DNA of 64,000 bases, from contig CBDCGU010000003.1 in the NCBI GenBank assembly GCA_965216945.1, forward strand, positions 186,001 to 250,000, read 5' to 3'. The DNA is from DATHZQ01 sp965216945 (lineage in GTDB: Bacteria > Actinomycetota > Acidimicrobiia > Spongiisociales > UBA5794). Numbering within the stretch: position 1 is the first letter of the stretch; every line of letters starts with the position of its first letter. The position numbers and the translations under genes are program-made. Below the pieces are notes generated by a model that made no database searches, was not told the DNA's origin, and worked only from the letters and a program-made list of their open reading frames with translations. Below, in pieces: positions 17,793-27,100 of this stretch.

Positions 17793-18575
17793 ATGACCAC
17801 AACAACGATCCCCCCTGCTCCCATCGCGGCCGGCGGCAGCCGGCTTCGCCTGTACAACGTCGCCATGGGTGTCCTGCATGCGTTGCAGGGCATCCTGGTG
17901 CTGGCGCTCGCCAACGATTTCTCGCTACCGGTGATTGCCACCTACATGGACGGACCTCCCGGCGCCGGAGAACCCGAGGTCACGCCGCTCTTCGACGTGA
18001 GCATCGCGTGGGGCGTCGCCGTGTTCCTCTTCATGTCGGCGCTGGCCCACTTTCTCATCTCCTCACCCGGCATCTATGGCTGGTACCGGCGCAACCTCGC
18101 GCTCCAGCGCAACTACGCACGGTGGATCGAATACTCGCTGTCCTCCTCGGTGATGATCGTCCTGATCGCAATGCTCACCGGCATCGCCGACATCGCCGCA
18201 CTGCTGGCGCTCTTCGGCGTCAACGCATCGATGATTCTCTTCGGGTGGCTCCAGGAGAAGTACGAGACGCCCGGCGCAAACGTCGGCTGGATGCCCTACT
18301 GGTTCGGCGTGCTTGCCGGCGCCATCCCATGGATCGCCATCGGCATCTACCTGTTCAGCCCCGGCAATGACGCCAGCCCGCCGGGCTTCGTCTACGGCAT
18401 CTTCTTCTCACTGTTTGCGTTCTTCAACGTCTTTGCAATTGTCATGGTGCTGCAGTACAAGAAGATCGGACGCTGGGCCGACTACGCGTTCGGCGAGTCC
18501 ACCTATGTCCTGTTGAGCCTCGTGGCCAAATCAGCCCTCGCTTGGCAGGTATTCGGCGGAACGCTGGCGACATGA
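17793..18575 (+). CDS. Heliorhodopsin, 260 aa
   Basis: Seven hydrophobic segments span residues 20-255. Heliorhodopsin signatures are clear: RWIEYSLSSSVMI with Glu113 as the expected counterion, and LSLVAKSALAWQVFGG with Lys246 as the retinal Schiff-base lysine. His29 and His86 match the two conserved internal histidines of the prototype, all at an offset of about +5/+6. The family has inverted topology (N terminus inside) and is a slow-photocycle light sensor or enzyme modulator rather than a pump. No Shine-Dalgarno precedes ATG 17793, but TACCAT lies 5 nt upstream, so the mRNA may be leaderless. The TGA overlaps the SDR start (ATGA), implying one transcript. Confidence 0.95.
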   Translation: MTTTTIPPAPIAAGGSRLRLYNVAMGVLHALQGILVLALANDFSLPVIATYMDGPPGAGEPEVTPLFDVSIAWGVAVFLFMSALAHFLISSPGIYGWYRRNLALQRNYARWIEYSLSSSVMIVLIAMLTGIADIAALLALFGVNASMILFGWLQEKYETPGANVGWMPYWFGVLAGAIPWIAIGIYLFSPGNDASPPGFVYGIFFSLFAFFNVFAIVMVLQYKKIGRWADYAFGESTYVLLSLVAKSALAWQVFGGTLAT

Positions 18576-19513
18576 CCACCCTTGCCGATCGACTCGCCAT
18601 TGGCCGGTTCACCAATCTCGGCTACCTGTGGAATGCCCGCCGGTTCTCCGACGACCTGCAGCGTATGGAGGGGAAGACCGTCGTCGTGACCGGCGGTAGC
18701 GGCGGCCTGGGTCTCGCCGCCGCCGAGAGTCTGGCGAGCCTCGGCGCCCGGGTCGTCATCGTCGGGCGGAACCAGGGAAAGCTCGATGCCGCCGTCGCCA
18801 CCATCGGTGGCGAGCCGCGGGGTGTTCGCTGCGACCTGTCGCTGCTTCGTGAGATCCGTGCGCTTGCTGCCCACCTCACGGACACCGAACCGCACATCGA
18901 CGTTCTCATCAACAACGTCGGCGTGCTGCTCCCGGAGCGCCGGGTCTCCGACGAAGGCCTCGAGATGACGCTGGCGACGAACCTCGCCGGCCACTTCCTC
19001 CTCACCAACCTCCTGCTCCCCCGGTTGATCGAATCGGCACCTGCCCGCGTGGTCAACGTCACCTCGGGTGGCATGTACTCGGCGCGGATCCGCCCCGACG
19101 ATCTTCAGTTCCGGTTGCGCGACTACACGGGAACGGCGGCCTACGCCCACACGAAGCGTGGCCAGGTCATCCTCAGCGAGATGTGGGCCGCTGCACTCGC
19201 CGAGACCGGAGTTGTGGTCCATGTCCTGCACCCGGGATGGGCGCGCACCAGCGGGGTGAAGCAGTCCCTCCCCACCTTCGACAGACTGATGCGCCCCCTG
19301 CTCCGCACCCCCGAGCAAGGAGCGGACACGATCGTCTGGCTGGCGGCCGCCGCCGACCCGATGCGGTCCACGGGGCGTTTCTGGTTCGACCGTCGCCCCG
19401 CTCCAACCCACCTCACAGACAGGACCGTCGAGAACGCCGGCGACCGCCAGCAGCTGTGGGACGCCCTCGTCGAGTTGACGGGGTCGGACTTCGCTCTCGC
19501 CGGCAACCCGTGA
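18572..19513 (+). CDS. Short-chain dehydrogenase/reductase coupled to heliorhodopsin, 313 aa
   Basis: ATG 18572 overlaps the heliorhodopsin stop by four bases. Classical SDR motifs are present: cofactor loop TGGSGGLG (residues 40-47), NNVG (114-117), catalytic Ser165 (VTSGGMYS), Tyr191 and Lys195 (YAHTKRG). Arg66 in VIVGRN suggests NADP(H). A hydrophobic/aromatic N-terminal extension (RLAIGRFTNLGYLWNARRF) precedes the fold, and the overall pattern recalls DHRS12- and retinol-dehydrogenase-like SDRs. The substrate is unknown. Tight coupling to heliorhodopsin suggests light-linked regulation or chromophore/lipid aldehyde metabolism (inference). Confidence 0.9.
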   Translation: MTTLADRLAIGRFTNLGYLWNARRFSDDLQRMEGKTVVVTGGSGGLGLAAAESLASLGARVVIVGRNQGKLDAAVATIGGEPRGVRCDLSLLREIRALAAHLTDTEPHIDVLINNVGVLLPERRVSDEGLEMTLATNLAGHFLLTNLLLPRLIESAPARVVNVTSGGMYSARIRPDDLQFRLRDYTGTAAYAHTKRGQVILSEMWAAALAETGVVVHVLHPGWARTSGVKQSLPTFDRLMRPLLRTPEQGADTIVWLAAAADPMRSTGRFWFDRRPAPTHLTDRTVENAGDRQQLWDALVELTGSDFALAGNP

Positions 19514-19531
19514 CCGGAATGCCGCCGACGC

Positions 19532-19547
19532 ATCGACTGTTGTCGAT
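19532..19547. promoter_or_regulatory. Inverted repeat before arsR, candidate ArsR operator
   Basis: ATCGAC-TGTT-GTCGAT is a perfect 6-bp inverted repeat with a 4-nt spacer, 37 nt upstream of the arsR start. It abuts TATTGT (19547-19552), a plausible -10 element. The location fits autorepression by the ArsR protein. Confidence 0.45.
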
Positions 19548-19584
19548 ATTGTGACTCGCCGGCGAACTGTGGGACGATGCTGAC

Positions 19585-19905
19585 ATGCAACCCGTGATCG
19601 AATGCTGCCAGCCGCTCCTGGAGGAGCCGGTCGATGCCGCCGAAGCCGAACAACTGGCTGCGTGGTTCGGCGTGCTCGCCGACCCGACGCGGCTACGGCT
19701 GCTGAGTCTGATCGCCACCGCCGGCGAGGCCTGCGCCGCATGTGACCTGGTCGAACCTCTCGGGGTCTCCCAACCAACCGTGAGCCACCACCTGAAGGTG
19801 CTTCGTGAGGCGGGCCTCGTCGAGAGCCGCAAGGAAGGCCGGTGGGTGTACTACCGGCCGGTTCCTGATCGTCTCTCGATCCTGAGCCGCACGCTCGGCG
19901 CCTGA
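19585..19905 (+). CDS. arsR: ArsR/SmtB-family metalloregulator, 106 aa
   Basis: A compact winged-helix repressor: WFGVLADPTRLRLLSLIA, then the recognition region LVEPLGVSQPTVSHHLKVLREAGLVESRKEGRWVYYRP. Cysteines sit in the N-terminal ECCQPLL (Cys7, Cys8 region) and in EACAACDL just before the recognition helix, where ArsR-type As(III)/Sb(III) or metal sites lie. Such proteins repress their operon until thiophilic metal binds. No arsenite pump or arsenate reductase is nearby, so the regulated genes may be the flanking heliorhodopsin/SDR or isoprenoid genes, or itself. Confidence 0.92.
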   Translation: MQPVIECCQPLLEEPVDAAEAEQLAAWFGVLADPTRLRLLSLIATAGEACAACDLVEPLGVSQPTVSHHLKVLREAGLVESRKEGRWVYYRPVPDRLSILSRTLGA

Positions 19906-19958
19906 TCGATGCGACGGTGCCGGGCGGAAGTTGCTTGGCTGTAGCCTCCACCGCAACG

Positions 19959-21068
19959 ATGGGTGTTCCTTTTGCTCTCCGCCGACCCTGGTTGCTCATG
20001 CGCGGCGTGCGCACCAACCGCAACCAGCCCGATCTGGACCGGCTGGCCGCCATCGACGACCCGGTCAGCTTCGTTTGGGAGATCCTGCCCCACGCCGCAC
20101 GGTCCTTTGCGATGAGCATCCTGATGCTGCGGGCGCGGCACGCCACGGCCGCGGCCGTCGCCTACCTCTACTGCCGAATGCTCGACACCTATGAGGACCT
20201 CAGTCCACCTGGCGAGCGGGAATCTGCACTGCGAGCGTTCGCCGAGCGGATGGCATCGATGGCGCCGCCACCGCCTATCGGCGCGACGGCGGCACGGGAT
20301 GACCGGGAACGGTCCCACCTCCTCCTCATCGACCGGTGTGCGATGGTCGACCAGGTGTATGCGACACTCCCCGCGGCGGATCGTCGACACATCGCCGACC
20401 TCGTGCGAGCCATGGCAGACGGGATGGTGTGGTCGGTGCGCCGCTTCAGCGAACAAGGCGGCGTTCTCGTCGATCGTGACCAGCTGAGACGCTATTGCCA
20501 CCACGTCATCGGCCAGCCGATCCTCTTCACGCTGCTGCTCGTGCTCAATCGCGACCTCACGGCCGACCAGCGGCGCGATGCCCTGGCAGCGAGCGAGATG
20601 ATCCAGCTCGCCAACATCACCCGGGACATCGAGCGTGATCTGGAGCGAGGCGTTGCCTATCACCCCTCGCTGCGGCCGCACCTGGGAAACTCAGGGGCGG
20701 AGGAGCCGGTGCGGATGGCGAGGCGCGAGCTGATGGCGCTTGCGCTGCCCGAGGCCGCCGCCTACGGCCGGCTCGCCGGGCAGCTGGCGGTGCGACCACT
20801 CAGCTTGGCGCGGGGATCGGCCGTGTTGCTCCTCCTCCACACCGACCGCCACTATCGCTGGTGTGCACGGCGGGTCGGCCATGCCGGGTGGCGGCGCAGC
20901 GAACGGACGTCCGTGATCCTCCTGTCGTCGCTCCTCGCCGTGTTGTCGCACCGCTGGTCGGCGCGGGTGATGCGCCGGGTGGAACGGGATTTCCGCACCG
21001 CCGCCGACGCAATGATCGCGGCGCGGACCCCGGACGGGGCCGGTCCACCACCCTCGGCGCCTCACTGA
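19959..21068 (+). CDS. Squalene/phytoene synthase family protein, 369 aa
   Basis: The chosen ATG 19959 (MGVPFALRRPW) lacks a clear ribosome site; GTG 19917 and ATG 19998 are alternatives. Head-to-head prenyl synthase features are present: SFAMSILMLRAR, first Asp-rich motif DTYED (residues 76-80), YCHHVIGQP, and second motif DIERD (223-227) in QLANITRDIERDLERG. Both DxxxD motifs that bind Mg-diphosphate are intact. The enzyme should condense two prenyl diphosphates to phytoene, squalene or a related product. Which one cannot be told. Its position 1.4 kb after heliorhodopsin could supply a carotenoid precursor for retinal, but no desaturase, cyclase or cleavage dioxygenase is in the window. Confidence 0.85.
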   Translation: MGVPFALRRPWLLMRGVRTNRNQPDLDRLAAIDDPVSFVWEILPHAARSFAMSILMLRARHATAAAVAYLYCRMLDTYEDLSPPGERESALRAFAERMASMAPPPPIGATAARDDRERSHLLLIDRCAMVDQVYATLPAADRRHIADLVRAMADGMVWSVRRFSEQGGVLVDRDQLRRYCHHVIGQPILFTLLLVLNRDLTADQRRDALAASEMIQLANITRDIERDLERGVAYHPSLRPHLGNSGAEEPVRMARRELMALALPEAAAYGRLAGQLAVRPLSLARGSAVLLLLHTDRHYRWCARRVGHAGWRRSERTSVILLSSLLAVLSHRWSARVMRRVERDFRTAADAMIAARTPDGAGPPPSAPH

Positions 21069-21589
21069 TCGAGCAACGCCGCCACGTTGGCCATCGCCGT
21101 GTCCATGACCCTCCGATGACCCACGCGGAAGAACAACCAACGTCGGAGTGACGGGCGCACTCCACCCAGCGGTTCCACTCCCCTCTCCCGGCAGCCGGTG
21201 GTGTTGATCTGCTCGTCGAGAGTGGCCCCGTCCGCATTGTCGGCCACGGTCCAGACCAGCTCGCCCCGGAGGTAGGGGCGACGGCGATCCGGCTGGCTGA
21301 ACCGAACGAGAATCACATGGGTATCGAGCCTCTCGAGCTCGACGTCGAATCTGAAGGCAGGAGCCGGAACGAAGTCGCGCACCGACCGGACCGGCAGATC
21401 CCCCACACGCTCAGTGCCGGGTCGCTCGCCGAAGATCGAGCCCGGTCCGGTGAGCGGCGCCGTCAGCAGAACACGTTCGATGGCGTCGGCCGAGGCCGCC
21501 GGGCCCGCAAACGCAAACCGCTGCTCGAGCGTGGCCAGACCCCGATCGTGTCCCCGGGACGAGAGGATCCGTTGCACGGTCGCAGCCAC
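21062..21589 (-). CDS. Putative SRPBCC-like protein, 175 aa
   Basis: Starts MAATVQRILSSRGHDRG and includes LEQRFAFAGPAASADAIER, FVPAPAFRFDVELERLDTHVILVRFSQPDRRRPYLRGELVW and a C-terminal helix (RVGHRRVMDTAMANVAALL). The alternation of strands with a final amphipathic helix resembles the START/SRPBCC (polyketide cyclase-like) fold that binds lipids or other hydrophobic ligands. This is a structural impression only and I do not recognise the exact family. The 3' end overlaps the squalene/phytoene synthase gene tail-to-tail by 7 nt. Confidence 0.6.
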   Translation of the reverse strand: MAATVQRILSSRGHDRGLATLEQRFAFAGPAASADAIERVLLTAPLTGPGSIFGERPGTERVGDLPVRSVRDFVPAPAFRFDVELERLDTHVILVRFSQPDRRRPYLRGELVWTVADNADGATLDEQINTTGCRERGVEPLGGVRPSLRRWLFFRVGHRRVMDTAMANVAALLDQ

Positions 21590-21646
21590 TCCACGAGGTT
21601 ACCGATCTGTCACGACGCAGGGTGCGGCCAACGGCCCAGGACGTGC

Positions 21647-21676
21647 CGGTGCCCGGCCGTTGCCGGCCGGGCACCG
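21647..21676 (-). terminator. Terminator hairpin after the 5'-nucleotidase gene
   Basis: A perfect 13-bp GC stem (21647-21659 with 21664-21676; core GGTGCCCGGCCG) closes a 4-nt loop, 24 nt beyond the stop of the minus-strand nucleotidase gene. No T tract. Strongly placed as a terminator. Confidence 0.75.
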
Positions 21677-21699
21677 AGTTGGTCGAGTTGCGGTGTTTC

Positions 21700-23403
21700 T
21701 CAGTTGAGGCGAGTGATCCGGTCTTGCGGTCCGGGCTCCACCGGGGAGTTCAGACCGAAGTACGTCACGAGTGCGTCCAGATCGACCTCGCCACCCAGAC
21801 GGTCGGTGCCGTCGACGAGGACGGAGAAGTTGTCTCCACCGTCGGCGAGGAAGCTGTTGACCGTCACGCGGTAGGTGCCTGCCGGATCAACCAGCACGCC
21901 GTCGATCATGATGGTGTCGGCGAGGACCTTCTCCTCGTCCGGCAGGGATGCATCCCACGTGTACGAGAAGCCCGCGGACACTTGCAGGATCCTTGGATTC
22001 TCTTGCCCCACCCACTGCTGTGTGAGCAGCGTGTGGATCTGCTCACCCGTGAGCGTCATCGTCACGAGGCTGTTGCCGAACGGCTGCACGCCGAACGCCT
22101 CGCCAAAGGTGACTTCGCCATCGGCCTCGTCACCATCGGCCAGGAAGCGCATGTCGTCGCGGATGCCGCCCGGGTTCATGAACGCGACCACTGCCTCGCC
22201 GAAGCCGACATCGTCCGTCGCATCGAGCTGCGCATCGGCGATGACGTCACCGAGCTGCGACTCACCAGCGTCGTTGGCCGTTCGCGTGATGTCCTCCGTG
22301 ATGGTGCCGATGACCTGGTTGGCCAGCGGCGCCGACAGCTCGTCGTAGAAGTCGATCAGGGCGGTGAGCGCCGGGTCGGGCGTGACACCGTCCTGCAAGT
22401 TGCCCACGTTCTCGATGTTCTGGACCGTCATGTCGCCGGTCCTACGATCGAGCGTCACGTCGATGTCGGTGAAGAGCCGGCCGCGATTGTCCGCCATCGT
22501 CACCCAGATGTCGTTGATCTCGCACACGAACTCGTCGTTCGTGTGTCCGGCGATGACGAGGTCGACGGCCGGATCGAGCTGAGCCGTGATGTCGGCGATC
22601 GGGCCGGTCAGCCCGCTACCGCAGTCGTTCTGCCCACCGTCCGAGAAGCCACCCTCGTGGAGCAGCACGACGATCGACTCGATGCCGCGGCTCTGCAGGC
22701 GCGGCACCATCTCGTTCACCGTCTCCGCCTCGTCCTTGAAGGTGAGGCCGGCAACACCCGACGGGGTCACGATCGTCGGGGTGCCTTCCAGTGTCATCCC
22801 GATGAACGCCACCCGGACGCCGTCATAGTTGCGGAACGTCACACCCGGGAAGATCGTCTCCCGCGTGGCGTCGACGACGACGTTGGCTGCGAGGAACTCG
22901 AAGTCGGCTCCCTCGAACACCGTGCCACCAAAGTCACCGTCAACAGGATGGGTACCGCCGTGCTGCATACGGAGCAGCTCGTCCGGCCCTTCGTCGAACT
23001 CGTGGTTGCCCACGGCGTTGATGTCGAGACCCATCAAGTTCATCGCCTCGATCGTCGGCTCGTCGTGGAACAACGCCGAGATCAAAGGCGACGCCCCGAT
23101 CAGGTCTCCGGCAGAGACGAAGATCGAGTGACCTTCAGCGGCGGCCTCCCTGGCCGCGATGTTCGTGGCGAGGAAGTCGGCGCGACCCGTGCCTCCGAAC
23201 GAGCTCGATGTCGTAGCGATGTTCCCGTGGAAGTCGTTGATCGCCAAGATCTGCAGGTGCACCTCGGAAGGTCCGCGGCGTCCTGCCTCGGCTGCCTCCG
23301 GATCGTTGGCCCCTGCCGGCGCAACCAGCACCGCTGCCAGCAATGCGGCAACTGCACTGAGCATGAGCGCGCGGCGAAGCCACGAGTTCCCTCGACGTAC
23401 CAT
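21700..23403 (-). CDS. Secreted bifunctional metallophosphatase/5'-nucleotidase (UshA family), 567 aa
   Basis: GGGAGG lies 9 nt before ATG 23403 and only 3 nt before ATG 23409, so the former is preferred. A signal peptide (RRALMLSAVAALLAAVLVAPAGA) leads into a calcineurin-like metallophosphatase domain with all metal motifs: LAINDFHGN, SAGDLIG, AVGNHEFDEG, VVLLHEGG and VIAGHTND. The 5'-nucleotidase C-terminal domain follows (ESQLGDVIADAQ, NPGGIRDDM, FGNSLVTMTLTGEQI, VNSFLADGGDNFSV). Relatives hydrolyse extracellular nucleotides to nucleoside and phosphate. It stands alone with its own terminator, consistent with scavenging phosphate or purines outside the cell. Confidence 0.95.
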   Translation of the reverse strand: MVRRGNSWLRRALMLSAVAALLAAVLVAPAGANDPEAAEAGRRGPSEVHLQILAINDFHGNIATTSSSFGGTGRADFLATNIAAREAAAEGHSIFVSAGDLIGASPLISALFHDEPTIEAMNLMGLDINAVGNHEFDEGPDELLRMQHGGTHPVDGDFGGTVFEGADFEFLAANVVVDATRETIFPGVTFRNYDGVRVAFIGMTLEGTPTIVTPSGVAGLTFKDEAETVNEMVPRLQSRGIESIVVLLHEGGFSDGGQNDCGSGLTGPIADITAQLDPAVDLVIAGHTNDEFVCEINDIWVTMADNRGRLFTDIDVTLDRRTGDMTVQNIENVGNLQDGVTPDPALTALIDFYDELSAPLANQVIGTITEDITRTANDAGESQLGDVIADAQLDATDDVGFGEAVVAFMNPGGIRDDMRFLADGDEADGEVTFGEAFGVQPFGNSLVTMTLTGEQIHTLLTQQWVGQENPRILQVSAGFSYTWDASLPDEEKVLADTIMIDGVLVDPAGTYRVTVNSFLADGGDNFSVLVDGTDRLGGEVDLDALVTYFGLNSPVEPGPQDRITRLN

Positions 23404-23543
23404 TCCCATTCTCCTCCCATAGCGTGTAGCTCTACCCCTCGTCAGGACGATAGCCCGGGATCGGCGGCTGCGGAGCCGAATATCGCAATCAAGTGTCGCA
23501 AGTCAGGTTCAGCTGCTCGCCGACCGGCACGATCAGCCGGACG

Positions 23544-23888
23544 TCACAGTGACCGCAGGAACCGTACCGACATGTGAAGGTAGTTGTCCGTGCCGGGATG
23601 TCGACTCCAGCAGTCCTGCCATTCCCGATCCTCCCACAGCGCAGCCCACGATTCCTCGCGCTGTTCCATGCCATCCCACCTGATCACCCACGTCACGTTC
23701 GCCGAGCCGTGGGGAAGATCCATGGGCGCCGAGCCCGCGATCCGCGGCGCCACCCCGCTGTCGATCCACACACCTCGAACGTCACACCGTGGACGCAGTA
23801 TCGGCAGCGCTTCTGCCCACCAAGCTGCGTAGGCATCGAGGTCGCCGTCATAGTGGTAGTCACGGAACTCGAAGATCTCGTCGTTCAC
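23544..23888 (-). CDS. NIPSNAP-like small protein, 114 aa
   Basis: GGAGG is 8 nt before GTG 23888 and 5 nt before GTG 23891. The pattern FEFRDYHYDGDLDAYAAWWAEALPIL, VRGVWIDSG, NVTWVIRWDGMEQREESW, then a Trp-rich end (WEDREWQDCW) matches the NIPSNAP/dimeric alpha-beta-barrel family: a beta strand, a helix bearing the shift, and a final EREE helix. Function of bacterial members is generally unknown. It is divergent from the 1487-residue membrane protein gene. Confidence 0.75.
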   Translation of the reverse strand: MNDEIFEFRDYHYDGDLDAYAAWWAEALPILRPRCDVRGVWIDSGVAPRIAGSAPMDLPHGSANVTWVIRWDGMEQREESWAALWEDREWQDCWSRHPGTDNYLHMSVRFLRSL

Positions 23889-24177
23889 CACGTGTACCTC
23901 CCCTGTCGCGACGAGCCTACGCATCGGTCTGGTCGCGCCACGACGTCTCCCTAGAGGCTGCAACGGTTGGCGTCAGTGGCTGCGTTCGGTCCGTGCCGGC
24001 GCTCGACGCTCGCAGGCAATTGTGTCCCGAGCCATCCCGCACCTGCTGCCTCCCACCACCGCAGCGGTCGAGAAGGGGCCATTCACCTCGCCAAGGACTC
24101 GCGCCCCTAGGGGCATCCCCCTATTCACAGCGAAAGGCGGTGCCGAGACAATCGGGACAAGCACACGAGGTGGGAAC
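23889..24177. other. Divergent intergenic region with perfect 12-bp palindrome
   Basis: Between the NIPSNAP-like gene and the giant membrane protein no convincing extra gene is seen. An in-frame upstream GTG at 24022 could extend the membrane protein by 52 residues, but it lacks a ribosome site. GCCCCTAGGGGC (24103-24114) is a perfect palindrome and may be a protein-binding site. Confidence 0.4.
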
Positions 24178-27100
24178 GTGGATCGAGCAGCCGCAACGAC
24201 GAGCCGGTCGAAGGGGAGCAATGCCAAGCACGCGTGGATCGTGCCCGTTGCCGGGCTCGTCGGGTTGGTCGTCGGCCTTCTCGCCGGAGCCCATGGCATC
24301 GGCACAGCCACCGTGTTCGCCATGATTGCCGCCATCGTCGTGCGGTCCCAACCAACCACTATTCGCTCGAAGCCGGAACCGACCGCATCGGTCTTCCTGC
24401 GCGAGATGCGCGCCAAGGGCGTGCTCGACGATGCGACGTTCCGGCGGCTCATCGATGAGCTGGTCGTGCGCGGCGTAGCCGCGCCGGCGCAGACCGAGCG
24501 CGACGCGGCAGCGCCACCCGTAGCGATGCCCAATCTGCCGACCCGGGAGGAGCGGGGCACGCGCCGCCCGCCGGCCGCTCATCCGCCGGCTCGACCAACC
24601 CCACCACCTCCCGTCGTGGCGTCGGCGGCATCTACTATTCGCACGCCGCCTCGGTGGAGGCGGCTACCCGGGAGGGCCAAGCTCGCCCGAGCTTGGCAGT
24701 CGCTGGTCTCCGACTTCGCAGTGCAGGGCCTCGGCTCGCTCGGGGTGCTGTTGGTGTTCACCGGAACGCTGGGCTTCGTCCTCTTCGCGTTCACCGAAGT
24801 CGGGACGGCGTTCCGTCCCGCCGCCGAATTGGCGCTCCCCGCAGTGCTGGCCGGCTTGGCTGTGTTCCTCCATCGACGTGGAGCGTCGTTCGTCGGCGGT
24901 GCAATGGAGTTCCTGGCCGGGGCGGTCCTCCCGATCATGGTGTTTGCCGCATTCGTCGACGGCGCATCGGTCCCCCCCGACCTCGCCGGCCTACCCCTCG
25001 TTGGCATGCTGGCTGCAGCCGCGTCCGCGCTGGCCGTCATCTACGCCGCGGTGGTGCGTCGCCGGCCGGAGTCGCCGCTGCGCTATCTGGTGGGTCCGCT
25101 GGCGTGGATAGCAGCCGGCGTTCTCGGCCTGGTGATCCATGCCGGACCGTCCGCCGCCCAGATGGCGCTCGCCACAGGAGCCGTGGCAGGTACCGCTTGG
25201 CTACTCCGACTCCGCCGGCCCGATCCTGCAGCTTCGCCGACATGGCGGGTGTGCGCACCTGCGCTGGCGGTTGGCTACGGCCTCACACTGGCGTTCGCAG
25301 CGGGCGAGGGATGGTCGTTGCCGCCCATGGTTGCGGGTGGGCTCATCGTCGTGCTCGGCCTCGAGGCGCTCCAGCCTCCGAGCCCCTTCTCGTGGCTGAG
25401 CCACGCCGGTGTGGTCGCAATCACCATTGTTGCCGGATTTGCGACCTGGCCTCCGGCGTGGGTGGGCGTGCTGGGCGTTGTCTTGTTCCTCGGGCTCGCC
25501 GAACGGTGGTCCCGCTCTGTCGATCCCGACGGTGCCGTGGCGGTGATGCTGGCCGGAGCGGGCGCCACGATGCTCGCCACGCTCGGTGACCCGGCTGCCG
25601 TGACCGCCGCCGCTGCGGTGGTCACCACCTGGACGCACGTGCGCCGTCCCCGCCCCTTGACCTGGTCCTCCGCTCCGGCGACGGTCCTCATGGCGGCCGC
25701 TGCGCCGTTCATCCTGGTGGCAGGTGTGGCCGGGTGGCTCGGTACCGCCGTCGCGCTGCTGGCCGGCGCCGCCGCCCTGGTCGTTGCCCACGTCTTCGTA
25801 CGGAAGTGGCTACCTGGTGATGTCTTCTACGCCCTGTGGATCCCGGCTGCGGCGGTGGTGCTGGCGATCGGGGTTGCGGCGACGCTGCCGATCGGATCGG
25901 GCGAGTACCTGCCGTCCGTCACCTGGGCGTTGTTGATCGTTCCCTTCGCGGTGTCCTGGCTGCCCGCGGGGAGCCGGGTGTGGCCAGCGGCCGTCTTGCT
26001 GGCCGCGGCGGCCGCTTCTGCTGCGGAAGCCGCCGGCATTGCATTCGATGTTCGCCTCGCGGTGTTCGCCCTGGCCGGCGTCGCCGTCACGACGATCGCC
26101 GTCGGGCTGTCCGGACCAACGGGTGGTCACGTGGCTCTGGTCGGGCACACTGCGGCGCTCGCTGCATTGGCCGCCGGAGTTGCGGCACGCTTTGACGTCT
26201 TGGCGACGGCAACGGCCGGGAACGACTGGCTGATCGTCGCGTTGCTCGTAGCTTGGACACTCACGTGGCTGCTCGAGGTCGTAACTGATCCGACCGCACC
26301 GCTGCAACGGCTGTTCGCCGATCGCCCGCGCCGCGTCGGCGCCGTGTCCGAAGCGATCTTGCTCGTGTCGATTCCCGTGGTCGTGCTCGTTGCGGCCGGG
26401 TTGATCTGGCCCGCGGCGCAGCCCACACCGTCCGTCCTCACGTTGGGGGGCCTGGCCCTGAGCTACTCGGCTGCCACTCGATGGCTCGACCACCGCTCGA
26501 GCCTACGGACGATGCTCAGCCTCTCCGGTATGGCGCTTGCCGGCTTCGGCGAGCTGCTCACGAGAGATCTGAGCCCCTACGTGGATCCGGATCGATGGGT
26601 GATCGCAGCATCGCTCGCCGCAGTGATCGCCTCTGTGATCGCTATGACCGGATCGCACCGCCGGGGCTGGATGTTCTGGATCGCATGGGCTGCCTCAGCA
26701 CCGTTGGCCGCGCTCGGTGCGATCGAACTCGGCGTCGAGCGCAGCGCCGAGCACTGGGGCTGGTTTGCCTGGGGTGCGGCCGCCGGCCTCGGGGCACTTT
26801 TCATGGACGACCACCGGCATGGCCGCCGGAGCCCGGGCACGGGCATCCGGACCGCCTGGCTCGCTCCGCCGGCGTGGTTGGGCAGCGGCGTTGCGGCCCT
26901 GTCCTTGAGCCCGGCGTTTGCGGTACCGTTCGCCGACCTGTGGCCCCCGTCCATCGTCGTGGCCGCCTTCTCGCTCATGCTCGCCGTCCGTCTCCGTCTC
27001 GGGTCTCTGAGCACGATCTCGTGGGCCGCCGGGATACTCGCCGTGACGTCATTGGGTGGGTGGTTCGGTTGGGACCTCGCCGCCGACCCTTGGTTGCTCG

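Noticed and set aside
21622..23577. 651-codon plus-strand frame
   Set aside because: Antisense of the 5'-nucleotidase gene.
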